Below, one piece after another: positions 43,001 to 52,129 of a stretch of DNA of 64,000 nt. Source of the DNA: Neoarius graeffei (taxonomy: Eukaryota > Chordata > Actinopteri > Siluriformes > Ariidae). A model generated the notes under the pieces. The model did not search any database, was not told where the DNA came from, and saw nothing but the letters and a program-made list of their open reading frames with translations. Position 1 is the stretch's first letter, and each line of letters begins with the position of its first letter. The position numbers and the translations under genes were made by a program. Location: contig NC_083570.1 in the NCBI RefSeq assembly GCF_027579695.1, forward strand, positions 4,247,001 to 4,311,000, given 5' to 3'.

Positions 43001-46000
43001 CCTGCCATCCTCTGTGCTCCACCCACACCTCAGAGAGCTCTACAGTGGTGCTGAAACCCGGGAAAAGGTGGAGCACCAACCTCGCAGCCCCATGGAATCC
43101 TCCCCGTTCGCGGACCTGGTCCACGCCCTCGCCACAGCTCAGCAAAGCCAGCACCAGGCGCTTGTCATGCTCCGAAAGGAGCAAGAGCGGTGCTTCGAAG
43201 CCCTGGTGCTGGCCCAGCAGGAAGATCGCGAGGCATTCCGGCATCTCCTCGCGTCGGCAGGGTCCACCAGCGCCCCGGCTGCGGGCCCGTCTCCCCTCAC
43301 CGTGACCAAGATGGGCCCGCAGGACGAACCCGAGGCGTTCCTCACATTGTTCAAACAGGTAGCTGAAGCCTCGGGGTGGCCGATGGAGCAGAGTGCGGCA
43401 CGCCTCCTCCCCCTCCTGACGGGAGAGGCGCAGCTGGCCGCGCTACAGCTCCCCGCTGATCGCCGGCTGGCCTACGCGGACCTTCGCCGGGCCGTCCTCC
43501 AGCGCGTGGGGCGCACACCAGAACAACAGCGCCAGCGCTTCCGCGAGCTGCGGTTGGAGGAAGTCAGCCGGCCGTTCGCGTTCGGCCAGCAGCTCCGGGA
43601 CGCCTGCTGGCGGTGGCTGAGGGCCGACGATCGCGACGCAGAGGGAATCATCGATCAGGTGGTGCTGGAGCAGTTCATCGCCCGCTTACCAGCCGGAACC
43701 ACGGAATGGGTCCAGTGCCACTGCCCGGCGTCGCTGGATCAGGCAGTAGGACTGGCGGAGGATCATTTGGCGGCTGTTCCGGCGGCAGGACAGCCGACGA
43801 CGTCTTCTCTTCTCTCCTCTTCTCCCTCTCTTTCTCCCCTCCCTTCTGTGTCCCGTCCTCGCCCCATTCCCCCACCACGGAGACGGGGGCCGGCTCCACC
43901 CCAGCCAGCCCGCCGCACCCGTGGTGCCCTCCCGTTTCTCCCTTCTGTGTCTGTCTCTCCCCCCCCTCAGGTGAGTGAGCCCCAGAGCACCGGTGCAGAG
44001 GGAAAGCCTGGGCTTGTTTGCTGGTGCTGCGGGGAGCCGGGCCACCTGCAACAACAGTGCGCAGCAATGGAGGTGGGCGTGGTGGTACGGATCCCCGATG
44101 TGCCAGAAGCTGCCCTCGATCGGGCCGGAGTGTATCGCATACCGGTGAGTGTCCAAGGGGCTACATATCAGGCGTTGGTGGATTCTGGTTGCAGTCAGAC
44201 CTCGATCCGCCAAAGCCTGGTGCAAGACGAGGCATTGGGGGGAGCACAGGGGGTGAAGGTGTTGTGTGTGCACGGGGATGTTCACAGCTACCCGTTGGTG
44301 TCGGTCCACATATTTTTCAGAGGGGAAAAATCTATCGTGAAGGCAGCGGTTAATCCTCGCCTTACCCACTCTTTAATTTTGGGGACTGATTGGCCGGGAT
44401 TTCGGGGTTTAATGATGCGCCTAGTAAAGAGTGGGTCCTGCCATTTGACAGGGGGAGGTCCTGGTGTCGCTTTGGCTGGAGCTGCTGTCACAGAGCCGTC
44501 TACATCATCTCCGTGACAGAGTGAGGAGCCGCCGGCTCCTCCTCTTTCTGTTGGGGAATCCCTTGTGGATTTCCCATTAGAACAATCGCGAGACGAGACT
44601 CTGCGACATGCGTTTGACCAAGTGAGAGTAATCGATGGTCAAACGCTCCAGCCGAACGCCACCCCGTCCTTCCCCTATTTTTCTATTATGAAGGATAGAT
44701 TATACCAAGTGACACAGGACACTCAGATGAAAGAGAGAGTCACATAGCTGTTAATTCCAAAGAGCCACCGGGAATTGGTATTTCAGGTGGCTCACTTTAA
44801 TCCCATGGCTGGACACCTAGGGCAGGATAAGACACTAGCCCAGATAATGGCCCGATTCTATTGGCCGGGGATTCGCGGCGATGTCCGTAAGTGGTGTACG
44901 GTGTGCCGCGAATGCCAGTTAGTAAATCCAGCAGCCATTCCAAAAGCGCCTTTGCGCCCCCTACCATTAATCGAGACCCCGTTCGAAAGAATTGGGATGG
45001 ATCTCATCGGGCCATTAGATCGGTCAACACGAGGGTTCCGCTTTATATTGGTTCTGGTGGACTATGCAACGCGATACCTGGAAGCGGTGCCTCTTCGCAA
45101 TATCTCAGCACGCAGTATTGCGGAGGCCCTCTTCCACGTCATCTCCCGGGTTGGAATCCCGAAAGAGATTCTGACTGACCAAGGCACCTCGTTTATGTCA
45201 CGAACACTGAGCAAACTGTATGGGCTATTAGGTATTAAGCCAATCTGCACCAGCGTGTATCACCCACAAACGGACGGTTTAGTTGAACGGTTCAATCGCA
45301 CCCTCAAGAATATAATTAAAAAATTCGTAAGTGAGGATGCACATAACTGGGATAAATGGCTCGAACCCTTGTTATTTGCAGTGCGAGAGGTCCCCCAAGC
45401 CTCCACGGGGTTCTCCCCGTTTGAATTGTTATACGGGCGTAAGCCGTGCGGCATTTTAGATGTGCTGCGAGAAAATTGGGAGGAGGGACCTTCACAGAGT
45501 AAAAACGAAATTCAGTACGTTATGGACCTGCGCGCAAAACTCCACACGCTCACCCACCTAACTCAGGAGCATTTGCAGCAGGCCCAGGAACGGCAAGTCC
45601 GCCTGTACAACAAGGGCACGCGCCTTAGAGAGTTCACTCCGGGAGATAAGGTACTCGTACTGTTGCCCACGTCGAGCTCCAAATTAATCGCCAAGTGGCA
45701 AGGACCCTTTGAGGTCACACGGCGAGTTGGGGACGTCGACTATGAGGTAAGACGAACGGACAGGGAGGGGGCGCTACAGATCTACCACCTCAATCTGCTT
45801 AAACTCTGGAATGAGGAGGTCCCCGTGGCGTTGGTGTTGGTAGTTCTGGAGAAGGCAGAGCTGGGGCTGGAGATTCAAAAAGGGACATTGGCATCACGTA
45901 CCTCTCCGGTCCCCTGTGGAGACCACCTCTCCCCGACCCAACTCACGGAGGTCGCCCAGTTGCAGGCCGAGTTTTCGGATGTGTTCTCGCCCCTGCCCGG

Positions 46001-48574
46001 TCGCACTGACCTCATAGAACACCACATAGAGACACCCCTGGGGGTGGTAGTGCGTAGCCGCCCTTACAGGCTACCCGAACACAAAAAAAAGGTGGTTCGG
46101 GAAGAACTTCAGACCATGCTCGAAATGGGCATCGTCGAGGAGTCCCACAGTGACTGGAGCAGCCCGGTGGTCTTGGTACCCAAGGCCGACGGGTCGGTCC
46201 AGTTCTGTGTGGACTACAGAAAAGTCAACGCTGTGTCTAAATTCGACGCATACCCAATGCCTCGTATTGACGAGCTGCTCGATCGACTAGGCATGGCTCG
46301 CTTTTACTCAACACTGGATTTGACGAAGGGATATTGGCAGATCCCCTTGACTCCATTATCCCGGGAGAAAACGGCCTTTTCCACAGGGTTCGGCTTACAC
46401 CAATTCGTCACACTTCCTTTTGGGCTGTTTGGGGCGCCCGCTACATTTCAGCGGCTGATGGACAGGGTCCTCCGGCCCCACGCCACCTATGCGGCCGCAT
46501 ATCTGGATGACATTATCATTTATAGTAACGACTGGCAGCGGCACCTGCAACACCTGAGGGCCATCCTTAGGTCGCTGAGGTGGGCGGGTCTCACTGCCAA
46601 CCCGAAGAAGTGTGCGATTGGGCGGGTGGAAGTACGGTATCTGGGCTTCCACTTGGGCAACGGGCAGGTGCGTCCCCAAATTAATAAGACAGCAGCGATT
46701 GCGGCCTGCCCGAGGCCCAAGACCAAAAAGGGGGTGAGACAGTTCCTGGGGCTGGCTGGCTACTATCGTAGGTTTATACGTAATTATTCGGACATCACCA
46801 GCCCGCTGACTGACCTCACTAAAAAGGGGGCGCCAGATCCGGTCCAGTGGACGGAGCAGTGCCAGCGGGCTTTCTCTGAGGTAAAGGCTGCACTGTGTGG
46901 GGGGCCACTATTACACTCCCCTGATTTCTCTCTCCCTTTTGTGTTGCAGACCGACGCATCGGACAGAGGGCTGGGGGCGGTGTTGTCCCAGGAGGTGGAG
47001 GGGGAGGACCGCCCCATCCTGTACATTAGTAGGAAGCTGTCGGTGCGTGAGGGGCGCTACAGCACTATTGAGAAGGAATGCCTGGCGATCAAGTGGGCGG
47101 TCCTCACCCTCCGTTACTACCTGCTGGGGCGCCCTTTCACCCTCTGTTCGGACCACGCGCCCCTCCAGTGGCTCCACCGCATGAAAGATGCCAACGCGCG
47201 GATCACTCGTTGGTATCTGGCACTCCAACCCTTCAATTTCAAGGTGGTCCACAGGCCGGGGGCGCAGATGGTCGTGGCGGACTTCCTCTCCCGTCAAGGG
47301 GGGGGGAGTCAGCTGCGGGCCGGACGGGCGCTCGGCCTGAGTCGGGCGGTGGGGGTATGTGGCAGCGGGGGCGTGGTCAAGTGCCGGTCTGTGACAGGAG
47401 GGCGGAGCCAGGGAAGGTGAGTGGCAGCATCACTACACCTGACGGTAATTAACCTGTGCTTGTGTGTCTTCCCAGTAACCGCACCCTATTTAAGGAGGCA
47501 GAGGGAGAGCAGAGGAGAGCTCTTCCCGGGACAAGAACACAGCGTGTGTGTGTGTATTTACCAGAGTAAAATGGTGTTGTTATACTGAAAAGTCAGGCAA
47601 TAAAAAGCCTATCCATACCTGAAGCTTTGTCCTGCCGTCCTCTGTGCTCCACCCACACCTCAGAGAGCTCTACAAAAGCCTTCCCAGAAGAGTGGAGCTC
47701 ATTATAACAGCTTCATGCTTGCTTTACCAAAATTCTCTCTCTGTATGTGAAATGTTCACTAACTGGTTTGACCAGATTACGACCATCACTGAAGATAAAT
47801 TTAACACTATGTTCACCAGAACACAGACAAATTTAATCAGCTTTTACAGAATCCTTCTGATTGATACACACATTGAAATTAAAGTTCAAATCATATCACT
47901 GACTAAAGCACCTGTTTCTAGATGGGAAACTATAATTAAGATGATTTAATTCTGGAAAGATTTCTAGTTCTCACCTGTTTCTCAGCTCTTTCTGCTGCGG
48001 CTGTGACGATGTCGTGACCTTTGTGATTTTCCATCATACACAAATAACAGACACAGGTTTGATCAGTACGACAGTAGAGCTCAATCAGCTTGTTATGCTC
48101 AGAGCAGATCTTCTCTTGGAGTTTTGCTGAGGCTTCAATTAATATGTGTTTTTTCAAAGCAGGAACTTCAAGATGAGGTTTCAGATGAGTTTCACAAAAT
48201 GAAATCAAACACATCAGACAGGACTTGACGGCTTTGTGTTTTCTCCCGGTGCAGAAATCACACTCCACATCTCCAGGTCCAGCGTAACAGTGAGCAGGAG
48301 AAGTAGATTGGACTTCAGTCTTCTTCAGTTTCTCCACCACTTCAGGCAGCATATTGTTTCTGCGTAGAACAGGCCTTGTCGTGAAAGTGTCTCTGCACTG
48401 AGGACAGCTGTAGACGCCCTTCTGATCCTTCGGATCCCAGCAGCCATTCATGCAAACCTTACAGAAACTGTGACCACAGGGGATAGTCACCGAATCTTTC
48501 CGGAGATCCAGACACAGTGGACACATGAACTGGTCCTGAGAAAGCTGATCTACTGAAATACTGGCCTCAGCCAT
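36373..48574 (-). CDS. TRIM B: finTRIM/TRIM16/TRIM25-like RING E3 ubiquitin ligase
   Basis: Paralogue of TRIM A in opposite orientation. Exons on the minus strand: 48574-47975, 38084-37989, 37830-37597, 37464-37293, 37094-37035, 36929-36373. They have the same lengths as in TRIM A except the last (557 against 575 nt), and join in frame to 572 aa with GT-AG introns. RING (CPLC, CGHSFCKVC, CPQC), two B-boxes, coiled coil and PRY-SPRY (LDPNTAHRHL, WEVEWSG, GVYVDHSAGTLSFYSV) are all intact. The SPRY Ser run is shorter (four Ser). Intron 1 is 9.9 kb, against 2.2 kb in TRIM A, because of nested transposons including a 5-kb retrotransposon in the sense opposite to the gene. CA/GA repeats lie about 70-130 bp upstream of the ATG. 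Whether it is expressed through that intron is unknown. Confidence 0.9.
37842..37882. repeat. (CA)n microsatellite in TRIM B intron 2
   Basis: About 20 CA units next to the exon 3 acceptor. TRIM A has only a short GT run at the equivalent place (20281-20292). Confidence 0.95.
38237..41984 (+). pseudogene. Gmr1-like gypsy relic G5 in TRIM B intron 1
   Basis: LTR at 38237-38539, primer-binding region TGGTGCCGAAAGCCAGGA, then gag (about 38560-39500), protease region (about 39600-39950), a (TC)n run (40014-40046), integrase (YHPQTDGLVEQFNQTL near 40760; the DQG box near 40677) and the beginning of RT (YRLPEHKKVVVWDELKA near 41560; GFDKGILADP near 41815). It is truncated in RT by a Tc1-C fragment at 41985. 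Many stops. Its 5' end is shared with arm A (G4). The order integrase then RT is again visible. Confidence 0.87.
41985..42277 (+). pseudogene. Tc1-like family C, 3' end
   Basis: Starts in the transposase C-terminus (KTYPKRLAAVIAAKGGSTKY) and ends with a terminal repeat whose complement reads TTGCAAAAGTATTCATCCCC. The junction with G5 RT is abrupt. Only the last few hundred bases are present. Confidence 0.8.
42300..42723 (+). pseudogene. Tc1-like family D, split by the G6 retrotransposon
   Basis: Begins with a terminal-repeat-like ACTACATTGTCAAAAGTATC and carries the transposase C-terminal block (HLWDELEH, then YPRPPRLTSVSDLTHALVAE). The coding sense resumes at 47675 after the retrotransposon with LPRRVELIITA. 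A stop lies in the block. Arm A holds the same sequence uninterrupted at 18965-19066. Confidence 0.82.
42724..43044 (+). repeat. 5' LTR of G6
   Basis: Starts TGTGGCAGCGGGG and ends GCTCTACA (321 bp). It contains a TATA-like CCTATTTAAGG at about 42851 and AATAAAAAG at about 42969, giving a plausible U3-R-U5 layout. A (GT)n run at about 42909-42925 is 4 bp longer than in the 3' LTR. Confidence 0.93.
43045..43062 (+). promoter_or_regulatory. Primer-binding site of G6
   Basis: Directly after the LTR comes G, then TGGTGCTGAAACCCGGGA. This has the TGG start expected of a site complementary to a tRNA 3' end. Related copies read TGGTGCCGAAAGCCAGGA (38541; complement at 19611-19628). The primer tRNA is not identified. 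Confidence 0.7.
43092..44516 (+). CDS. G6 gag-protease
   Basis: 474 codons from an ATG (MESSPFADLV) 47 bp after the LTR; the same start is kept in G2. Capsid-like helices span about residues 10-230 (QQEDREAFRHLLASAG, DEPEAFLTLFKQ, LPADRRLAYADLRRAV, FGQQLRDACWRWLR). A Pro/Ser-rich linker follows. A CCHC zinc knuckle (CWCCGEPGHLQQQC) and an aspartic protease (LVDSGCSQTSI; ILGTDWPGF) complete it. It ends at TGA (44514-44516) in the same frame as pol. G3 and G5 have a sense codon at the aligned place, so the stop is probably a private mutation. Gag builds the particle and protease processes it. Confidence 0.88.
   Translation: MESSPFADLVHALATAQQSQHQALVMLRKEQERCFEALVLAQQEDREAFRHLLASAGSTSAPAAGPSPLTVTKMGPQDEPEAFLTLFKQVAEASGWPMEQSAARLLPLLTGEAQLAALQLPADRRLAYADLRRAVLQRVGRTPEQQRQRFRELRLEEVSRPFAFGQQLRDACWRWLRADDRDAEGIIDQVVLEQFIARLPAGTTEWVQCHCPASLDQAVGLAEDHLAAVPAAGQPTTSSLLSSSPSLSPLPSVSRPRPIPPPRRRGPAPPQPARRTRGALPFLPSVSVSPPPQVSEPQSTGAEGKPGLVCWCCGEPGHLQQQCAAMEVGVVVRIPDVPEAALDRAGVYRIPVSVQGATYQALVDSGCSQTSIRQSLVQDEALGGAQGVKVLCVHGDVHSYPLVSVHIFFRGEKSIVKAAVNPRLTHSLILGTDWPGFRGLMMRLVKSGSCHLTGGGPGVALAGAAVTEPSTSSP
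44517..47420 (+). pseudogene. G6 pol: integrase, reverse transcriptase, RNase H
   Basis: Same frame as gag, broken once by TAG at 44745-44747. From 44775 it is open for 881 codons. Integrase comes first: zinc domain (HFNPMAGH, CTVC), D-D-E core (MDLIGPL; LTDQGTSF; HPQTDGLVERF) and a GPY/F-like module (KWQGPFEVTRR). RT follows with VDYRKVNAVSKFDAYPMPRI and YLDDIIIYS (about 46497-46523), then RNase H (LQTDASDRGLGAVLS; TIEKECLAIKWAV; CSDHAPLQW). No chromodomain. The frame runs into the 3' LTR. It copies element RNA and inserts the DNA. Catalytic residues are all kept; the stop is the visible defect. Confidence 0.92.
47358..47674 (+). repeat. 3' LTR of G6
   Basis: 317 bp, TGTGGCAGC to GCTCTACA. 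Preceded by a purine-rich GGTGGGGGTA (47348-47357) that may be the polypurine tract; a longer AAGGGGGGGGGAG lies at about 47297-47309. Differences from the 5' LTR are almost all transitions. Confidence 0.93.
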
Positions 48575-48640
48575 TTTCCTGAAATCCCACCGAGAGAGAG
48601 ATCAGTTTTGTTTTGTCTGAAAGGAGTGACTTCCTTATTC

Positions 48641-48641
48641 G

Positions 48642-48704
<63 letters not shown>
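48641..48704. repeat. (GT)n(GA)n microsatellite upstream of TRIM B
   Basis: GT repeats followed by GA repeats, about 70-130 bp upstream of the TRIM B start codon. TRIM A has an interrupted TC/CA tract at the same place (17165-17222). It may lie in an intron or 5' UTR. Confidence 0.93.
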
Positions 48705-48705
<1 letters not shown>

Positions 48706-48943
48706 AGTTTGTTTTCTCCAAAATGACGAGTTACTTCCTGGTCCTGTGTCTGTGAAAGAGAGATAATGAGAGAGGAGGAGCACAGAGAGGTCATGAACAC
48801 TCCTCTATTAAACATTTCATCTCCCTTCAGTGCAGAAATATCACCCATGTAGCCGCACTGATTAGGATTAATTTCATGAAATACACACAGATAATGGTGG
48901 CCAGATGAAGCTTCAGGAAAAACATCCATAAACGCTTATCCTG

Positions 48944-49283
48944 TGCAGGGTTGTGGGTAAGCTGGAGCCTATCCCAGCTGACTATGGGTGAGAGGCGGGG
49001 TTCACCCTGGAGAAGTCGCCAGATCATCACAGGGCTGACACACAGAGCCAAACAACCATTCACACTCACATTCACACCTATGGTCAATTTAGGGTCACCA
49101 GTTAACCTAACCTGCATGTCTTTGGACTGTGGGGGAAACCGGAGCACCCAGAGGAAACCCACAAAGACACGGGGAGAACACGCAAACTCCACACAGAAAG
49201 GGCCCCATCAGCCACTGGGCTCGAACCCAGAACCTTCTTGGTGTGAGGTGACAGTGCTATCCACTACACCACCGTGCTGCCCT
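48944..49283 (-). mobile_element. SINE shared by both arms, arm B copy
   Basis: Minus-strand V-SINE/DANA-like copy with a complete head (CACCGTGCTGCCC in complement). Paralogue of 16709-17012. The 3' end lacks the GAGATGAG tail and ends in GCTTATCCTGTGCAGG. Confidence 0.9.
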
Positions 49284-49739
49284 GCAATCATAAGATTCAT
49301 TAGTGTAATGACTCTATGATATTTAATGAAATTAATACATAATAAATAATAGCTGATCTTTCAAGCCAAAATGACCATTCATTTATTTCTAAAATGGCTA
49401 CAAACAAGATGTGTGTTATTTTGCAGTTTGTATCTACAATACTTAATGAAGTAATATTACTACTGATACTACAAATATTTTTTTTGCACAGGTTTTCCAC
49501 ACAAATGAAGATAAAGAAACCACTTAATCACCTAAAACCCTGATTTGGAACAGAGTGTGTGAGGGTTTCTGAAATACATGAGGGTGCAGATCCACTGAGA
49601 GCTCTGTAAACCTGTCAGAGAGTTTATGATGGAAGATTTCAGGAAATAAAAGACAGAGATGAGAATTGTGTGAACAGTAGTTTCAGCAGCAGAGGGCACA
49701 AATGAGCAGTAGTGGAAATGCTGGCTCTCTCCCCCCCAT

Positions 49740-50194
49740 TGAAAATCTTATCACGCGCCTTCATTCCAGTGTTGCCAACTTGGCGACTTTCTCGCTAAGT
49801 CTGGCGACTTTACAAATCTTCTTGGCGACTTTTTTGTCAAAAGCGACTCGCGACAAATCTAGCTCTTTTTTGGTGTTTTGAAGACTCTGACATGAAAGCT
49901 CGTATATTTCTGCAGGTGCTGTGCGAGCCCCTCCGCCGCCCCACAGCACTCACAGGCAGTCAGAGTCACAGCGGCCCAGTGTTACCAGATACTTCTGACA
50001 TTTTCCAGCCCAAAATATGTTCAAAACCCGCCAAAATGCACTTAAAACCGCCCAAAATGTAAAATGTACTTGATGCCTATCTTGTAAAGTAAAAATATGC
50101 AGCTAAAGTCCAGTATACTATTTGTAAATCGAACAAATAGCGACATGAGCCCGTCAGTGCTGGAGGTGAAAAATCTGCTGTCTGATACTCGGCT
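49740..50194. other. Flank beyond arm B with a MITE scrap
   Basis: Two-part sequence: TTGGCGAC repeats (49788-49850), then AGTGTTACCAGATACTTCTG to AAACCGCCCAAAATG (about 49979-50058). The second part matches the small MITE at 58486-58596 in the same orientation but lacks its right end. Upstream lies GTGTTGCCAACTTGGCGAC, a similar terminal motif. No gene is recognised. Confidence 0.6.
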
Positions 50195-50206
50195 CCGTGT
50201 GGTTCA

Positions 50207-50578
50207 TCTCATCTCATTATCTCTAGCCGCTTTATCCTTCTACAGGGTCGCAGGCAAGCTGGAGCCCATCCCAGCTGACTACAGGCGAAAGGCGGGGTAC
50301 ACCCTGGACAAGTCGCCAGGTCATCACAGGGCTGGCACATAGACACAGACAACCATTCACACTCACATTCACACCTATGGTCAATTTAGAGTCACCAGTT
50401 AACCTAACCTGCATGTCTTTGGACTGTGGGGGAAACCGGCGCACCCGGAGGAAACCCACGCAGACACGGGGAGAACATGCAAACTCCGCACAGAAAGGCC
50501 CTCGCCGGCCACGGGGCTCGAACCCAGGACCTTCTTGCTGTGAGGCGACAGCGCTAACCACTACACCACCATGCCGCC
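50207..50578 (-). mobile_element. V-SINE/DANA-like SINE
   Basis: Complete minus-strand copy with 12-bp duplications CCGTGTGGTTCA at 50195-50206 and 50579-50590. Confidence 0.93.
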
Positions 50579-50751
50579 CCGTGTGGTTCAATCAGATTAT
50601 AACTCTGCAATCATCTGCTGTGTTCTGAATCCTACATGCACCAGTAGGTGGCGCACATGCATAATATTATGTAGGCTATGTTAGGCTACGATGCATATCT
50701 AACATCTGCATTGCTGAGGTTATTTATTTTTTATTTATTTATCTTTTTAGC

Positions 50752-51914
50752 CGGCGGCACGGTGGTGTAGTGGTTAGCGCTGTTGCCTCTCAGCAAGAAG
50801 GTCTGGGTTCAAGCCCCGTGGCTGGCGAGGACCTTCCTGTGTGGAGTTTGCATGTTCTCCCTGTGTCCGCATGGGTTTCCTCCAGGCACTCCAGTTTCCT
50901 CCATCAGGGCTTTGAACCAGAATTTTTTTCCTATTGGTTCGTTCTGAACAGAAACGGAATTTTAACATTTCCGGTTTTGGGTTCCACCATTATATAGACG
51001 TTCCCGAACCGGTTAGAACAAAAAAATTTCGTTCCCAGAACGGTGAATTACGTTCCCTGTCAGCTGTTTAACAAATGGCTATAATATTATGTCTCTGTCT
51101 CATCCAGCTTAAGCCAAATGTAGGCTAATTCTATTACAACCTTCATTAAATAAGACAAGAAATAATTCAAAACAATTATTATTTCAAATGTTGGCGATTT
51201 GGATTCTTAGTATGTCTTCCCATATACACAAACAGAAAAAGTGCCAAAAATGAAAGATAATTCGTTTAGTGTGTTACCAAAGGCTAGTCAGGCCCTATGC
51301 ATTGATAGGCTAACAGAGGTTAACATCATTTAATGTTCGCGAGCCTCTCATTAACGTGGACAAATATATTGATATCGTGTTTGAAATTGATGTTTTTGAA
51401 TAACGATAGACTGCAATATTTACCTCTTATTTAAGATGTGGAGACGTGATAGTAGTCCACCCTCCCACTCTCTCCATTCAGTCAGCGAACGTCACACAGG
51501 AAGCGAACCCCAGCGGGTCATAGAAACTTGCGCAGGAGAAGAATGGCTTTTTTATTTGTAGCCTACGGAAACTTTGAGGAACGAAATAAAAACCGGTATT
51601 AACCAGTTACCATTATTTTTAATAAGCGTTTCTGTTCCGGAACATAAAAAATAATAAAGTTTCTGGTTTCGTTTCTGTTCCATGTGAAATAGAAAAAGTT
51701 CCCGGTTTTCGTTCCTTGAACCGGTTCAAAGCCCTGTCCTCCATAGTCCAAAGACATGCAGGTTAGGTTAACTGGTGACTCTAAATTGACTGTAGGTGTG
51801 AATGGTTGTCTATGTGTCAGCCCTGTGATGACCTGGCGACTTGTCCAGGGTGTACCCCGCCTGTCGCCCGTAGTCAGCTGGGATAGGCTCTAGCTTGCCT
51901 GCGACCCTGTAGAA
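50752..51914 (+). mobile_element. V-SINE/DANA-like SINE split by a hAT MITE, tail lost
   Basis: The tRNA-like head starts near 50752 (CGGCGGCACGGTGGTGTAG). The core is interrupted at 50905-51736 and resumes to GACCCTGTAGAA at about 51914. There the SINE tail is replaced by sushi-type gag, a truncation junction. Confidence 0.9.
50905..51736. mobile_element. Non-autonomous hAT element
   Basis: The left end CAGGGCTTTGAACCAGAA and the right end (reverse complement CAGGGCTTTGAACCGGTT) form the inverted repeats. Perfect 8-bp target duplications TCCTCCAT lie at 50897-50904 and 51737-51744. Internal subterminal motifs GAACCGGTT and CGTTCC recur. No transposase in 832 bp. Confidence 0.93.
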
Positions 51915-52116
51915 TTGGCGAGATCCGGTAAATTCTAAATAAATTCTGAACAGTGAACAAACCCTGCTCTACCTCATGGTGAGCAAGGGTCTCACGTTGG
52001 CTTGTAAGAGTCCATCCATGAGTGTCCATGGTGGATCCGAGGCGTGTTAACACAGCCATCATTCCCTGAAGGTTAGCTGCATAGACAGTTGAAGAAGCCT
52101 CTGCTGAGTCGGTCAT
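51915..52116 (-). pseudogene. Tf1/sushi-type gag N-terminus, truncated
   Basis: Opens at 52116 with MTDSAEASST, only 13 bp after the LTR end, and runs about 65 codons (NLQGMMAVLTRLGSTMDTHG) before breaking off at the SINE junction near 51914. A gag start this close to the LTR leaves no room for a tRNA primer site. Everything downstream of this scrap is gone. Confidence 0.7.
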
Positions 52117-52117
52117 G

Positions 52118-52128
52118 ACAGAGTCTTT
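52118..52128 (-). promoter_or_regulatory. Candidate self-priming site
   Basis: The minus strand reads AAAGACTCTGT one base after the LTR end. It is complementary (10 of 11, plus a G-U pair) to ATAGAGTCTTT inside the LTR (52558-52548), about 31 bp downstream of the TATA box, where transcription should begin. Tf1/sushi elements are known to prime from the 5' end of their own RNA. Here it is inferred from sequence alone. Confidence 0.65.
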
Positions 52129-52129
52129 C

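Larger units (their letters stand above)
42724..47674 (+). mobile_element. Near-complete Gmr1-like Ty3/gypsy retrotransposon (G6)
   Basis: 4951 bp with two LTRs and identical target duplications AAAGC at 42719-42723 and 47675-47679. The empty site survives in arm A (about 19016-19020). Order inside: 5' LTR, primer-binding site, gag-protease, integrase, RT, RNase H, 3' LTR. Having integrase before RT is the copia-like order, known among gypsy elements for Gmr1 of cod. The LTRs differ by about 11 substitutions and a 4-bp GT-repeat change, so this is the youngest gypsy insertion here. Two in-frame stops make this copy defective as it stands. Confidence 0.93.
34780..49640 (-). repeat. Inverted duplication, arm B
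   Basis: Reverse-complement counterpart of 16385-23190, expanded from about 6.8 kb to about 14.9 kb, mostly by sequence in TRIM intron 1: a long Gmr1-like relic (38237-41984), Tc1-C and Tc1-D pieces, and the near-complete retrotransposon (42724-47674). Private additions include the SINE at 35871-36240. Exons and splice sites are kept in both arms. Confidence 0.9.

Noticed and set aside
43675-44369. Minus-strand frames opposite gag-protease
   Set aside because: Antisense shadows of a GC-rich true coding frame; no family match.
47644-47949. Open frame reading from the LTR into flanking DNA
   Set aside because: It joins LTR, Tc1-D and intron sequence and has no start or domain of its own; useful only as evidence of the insertion point.
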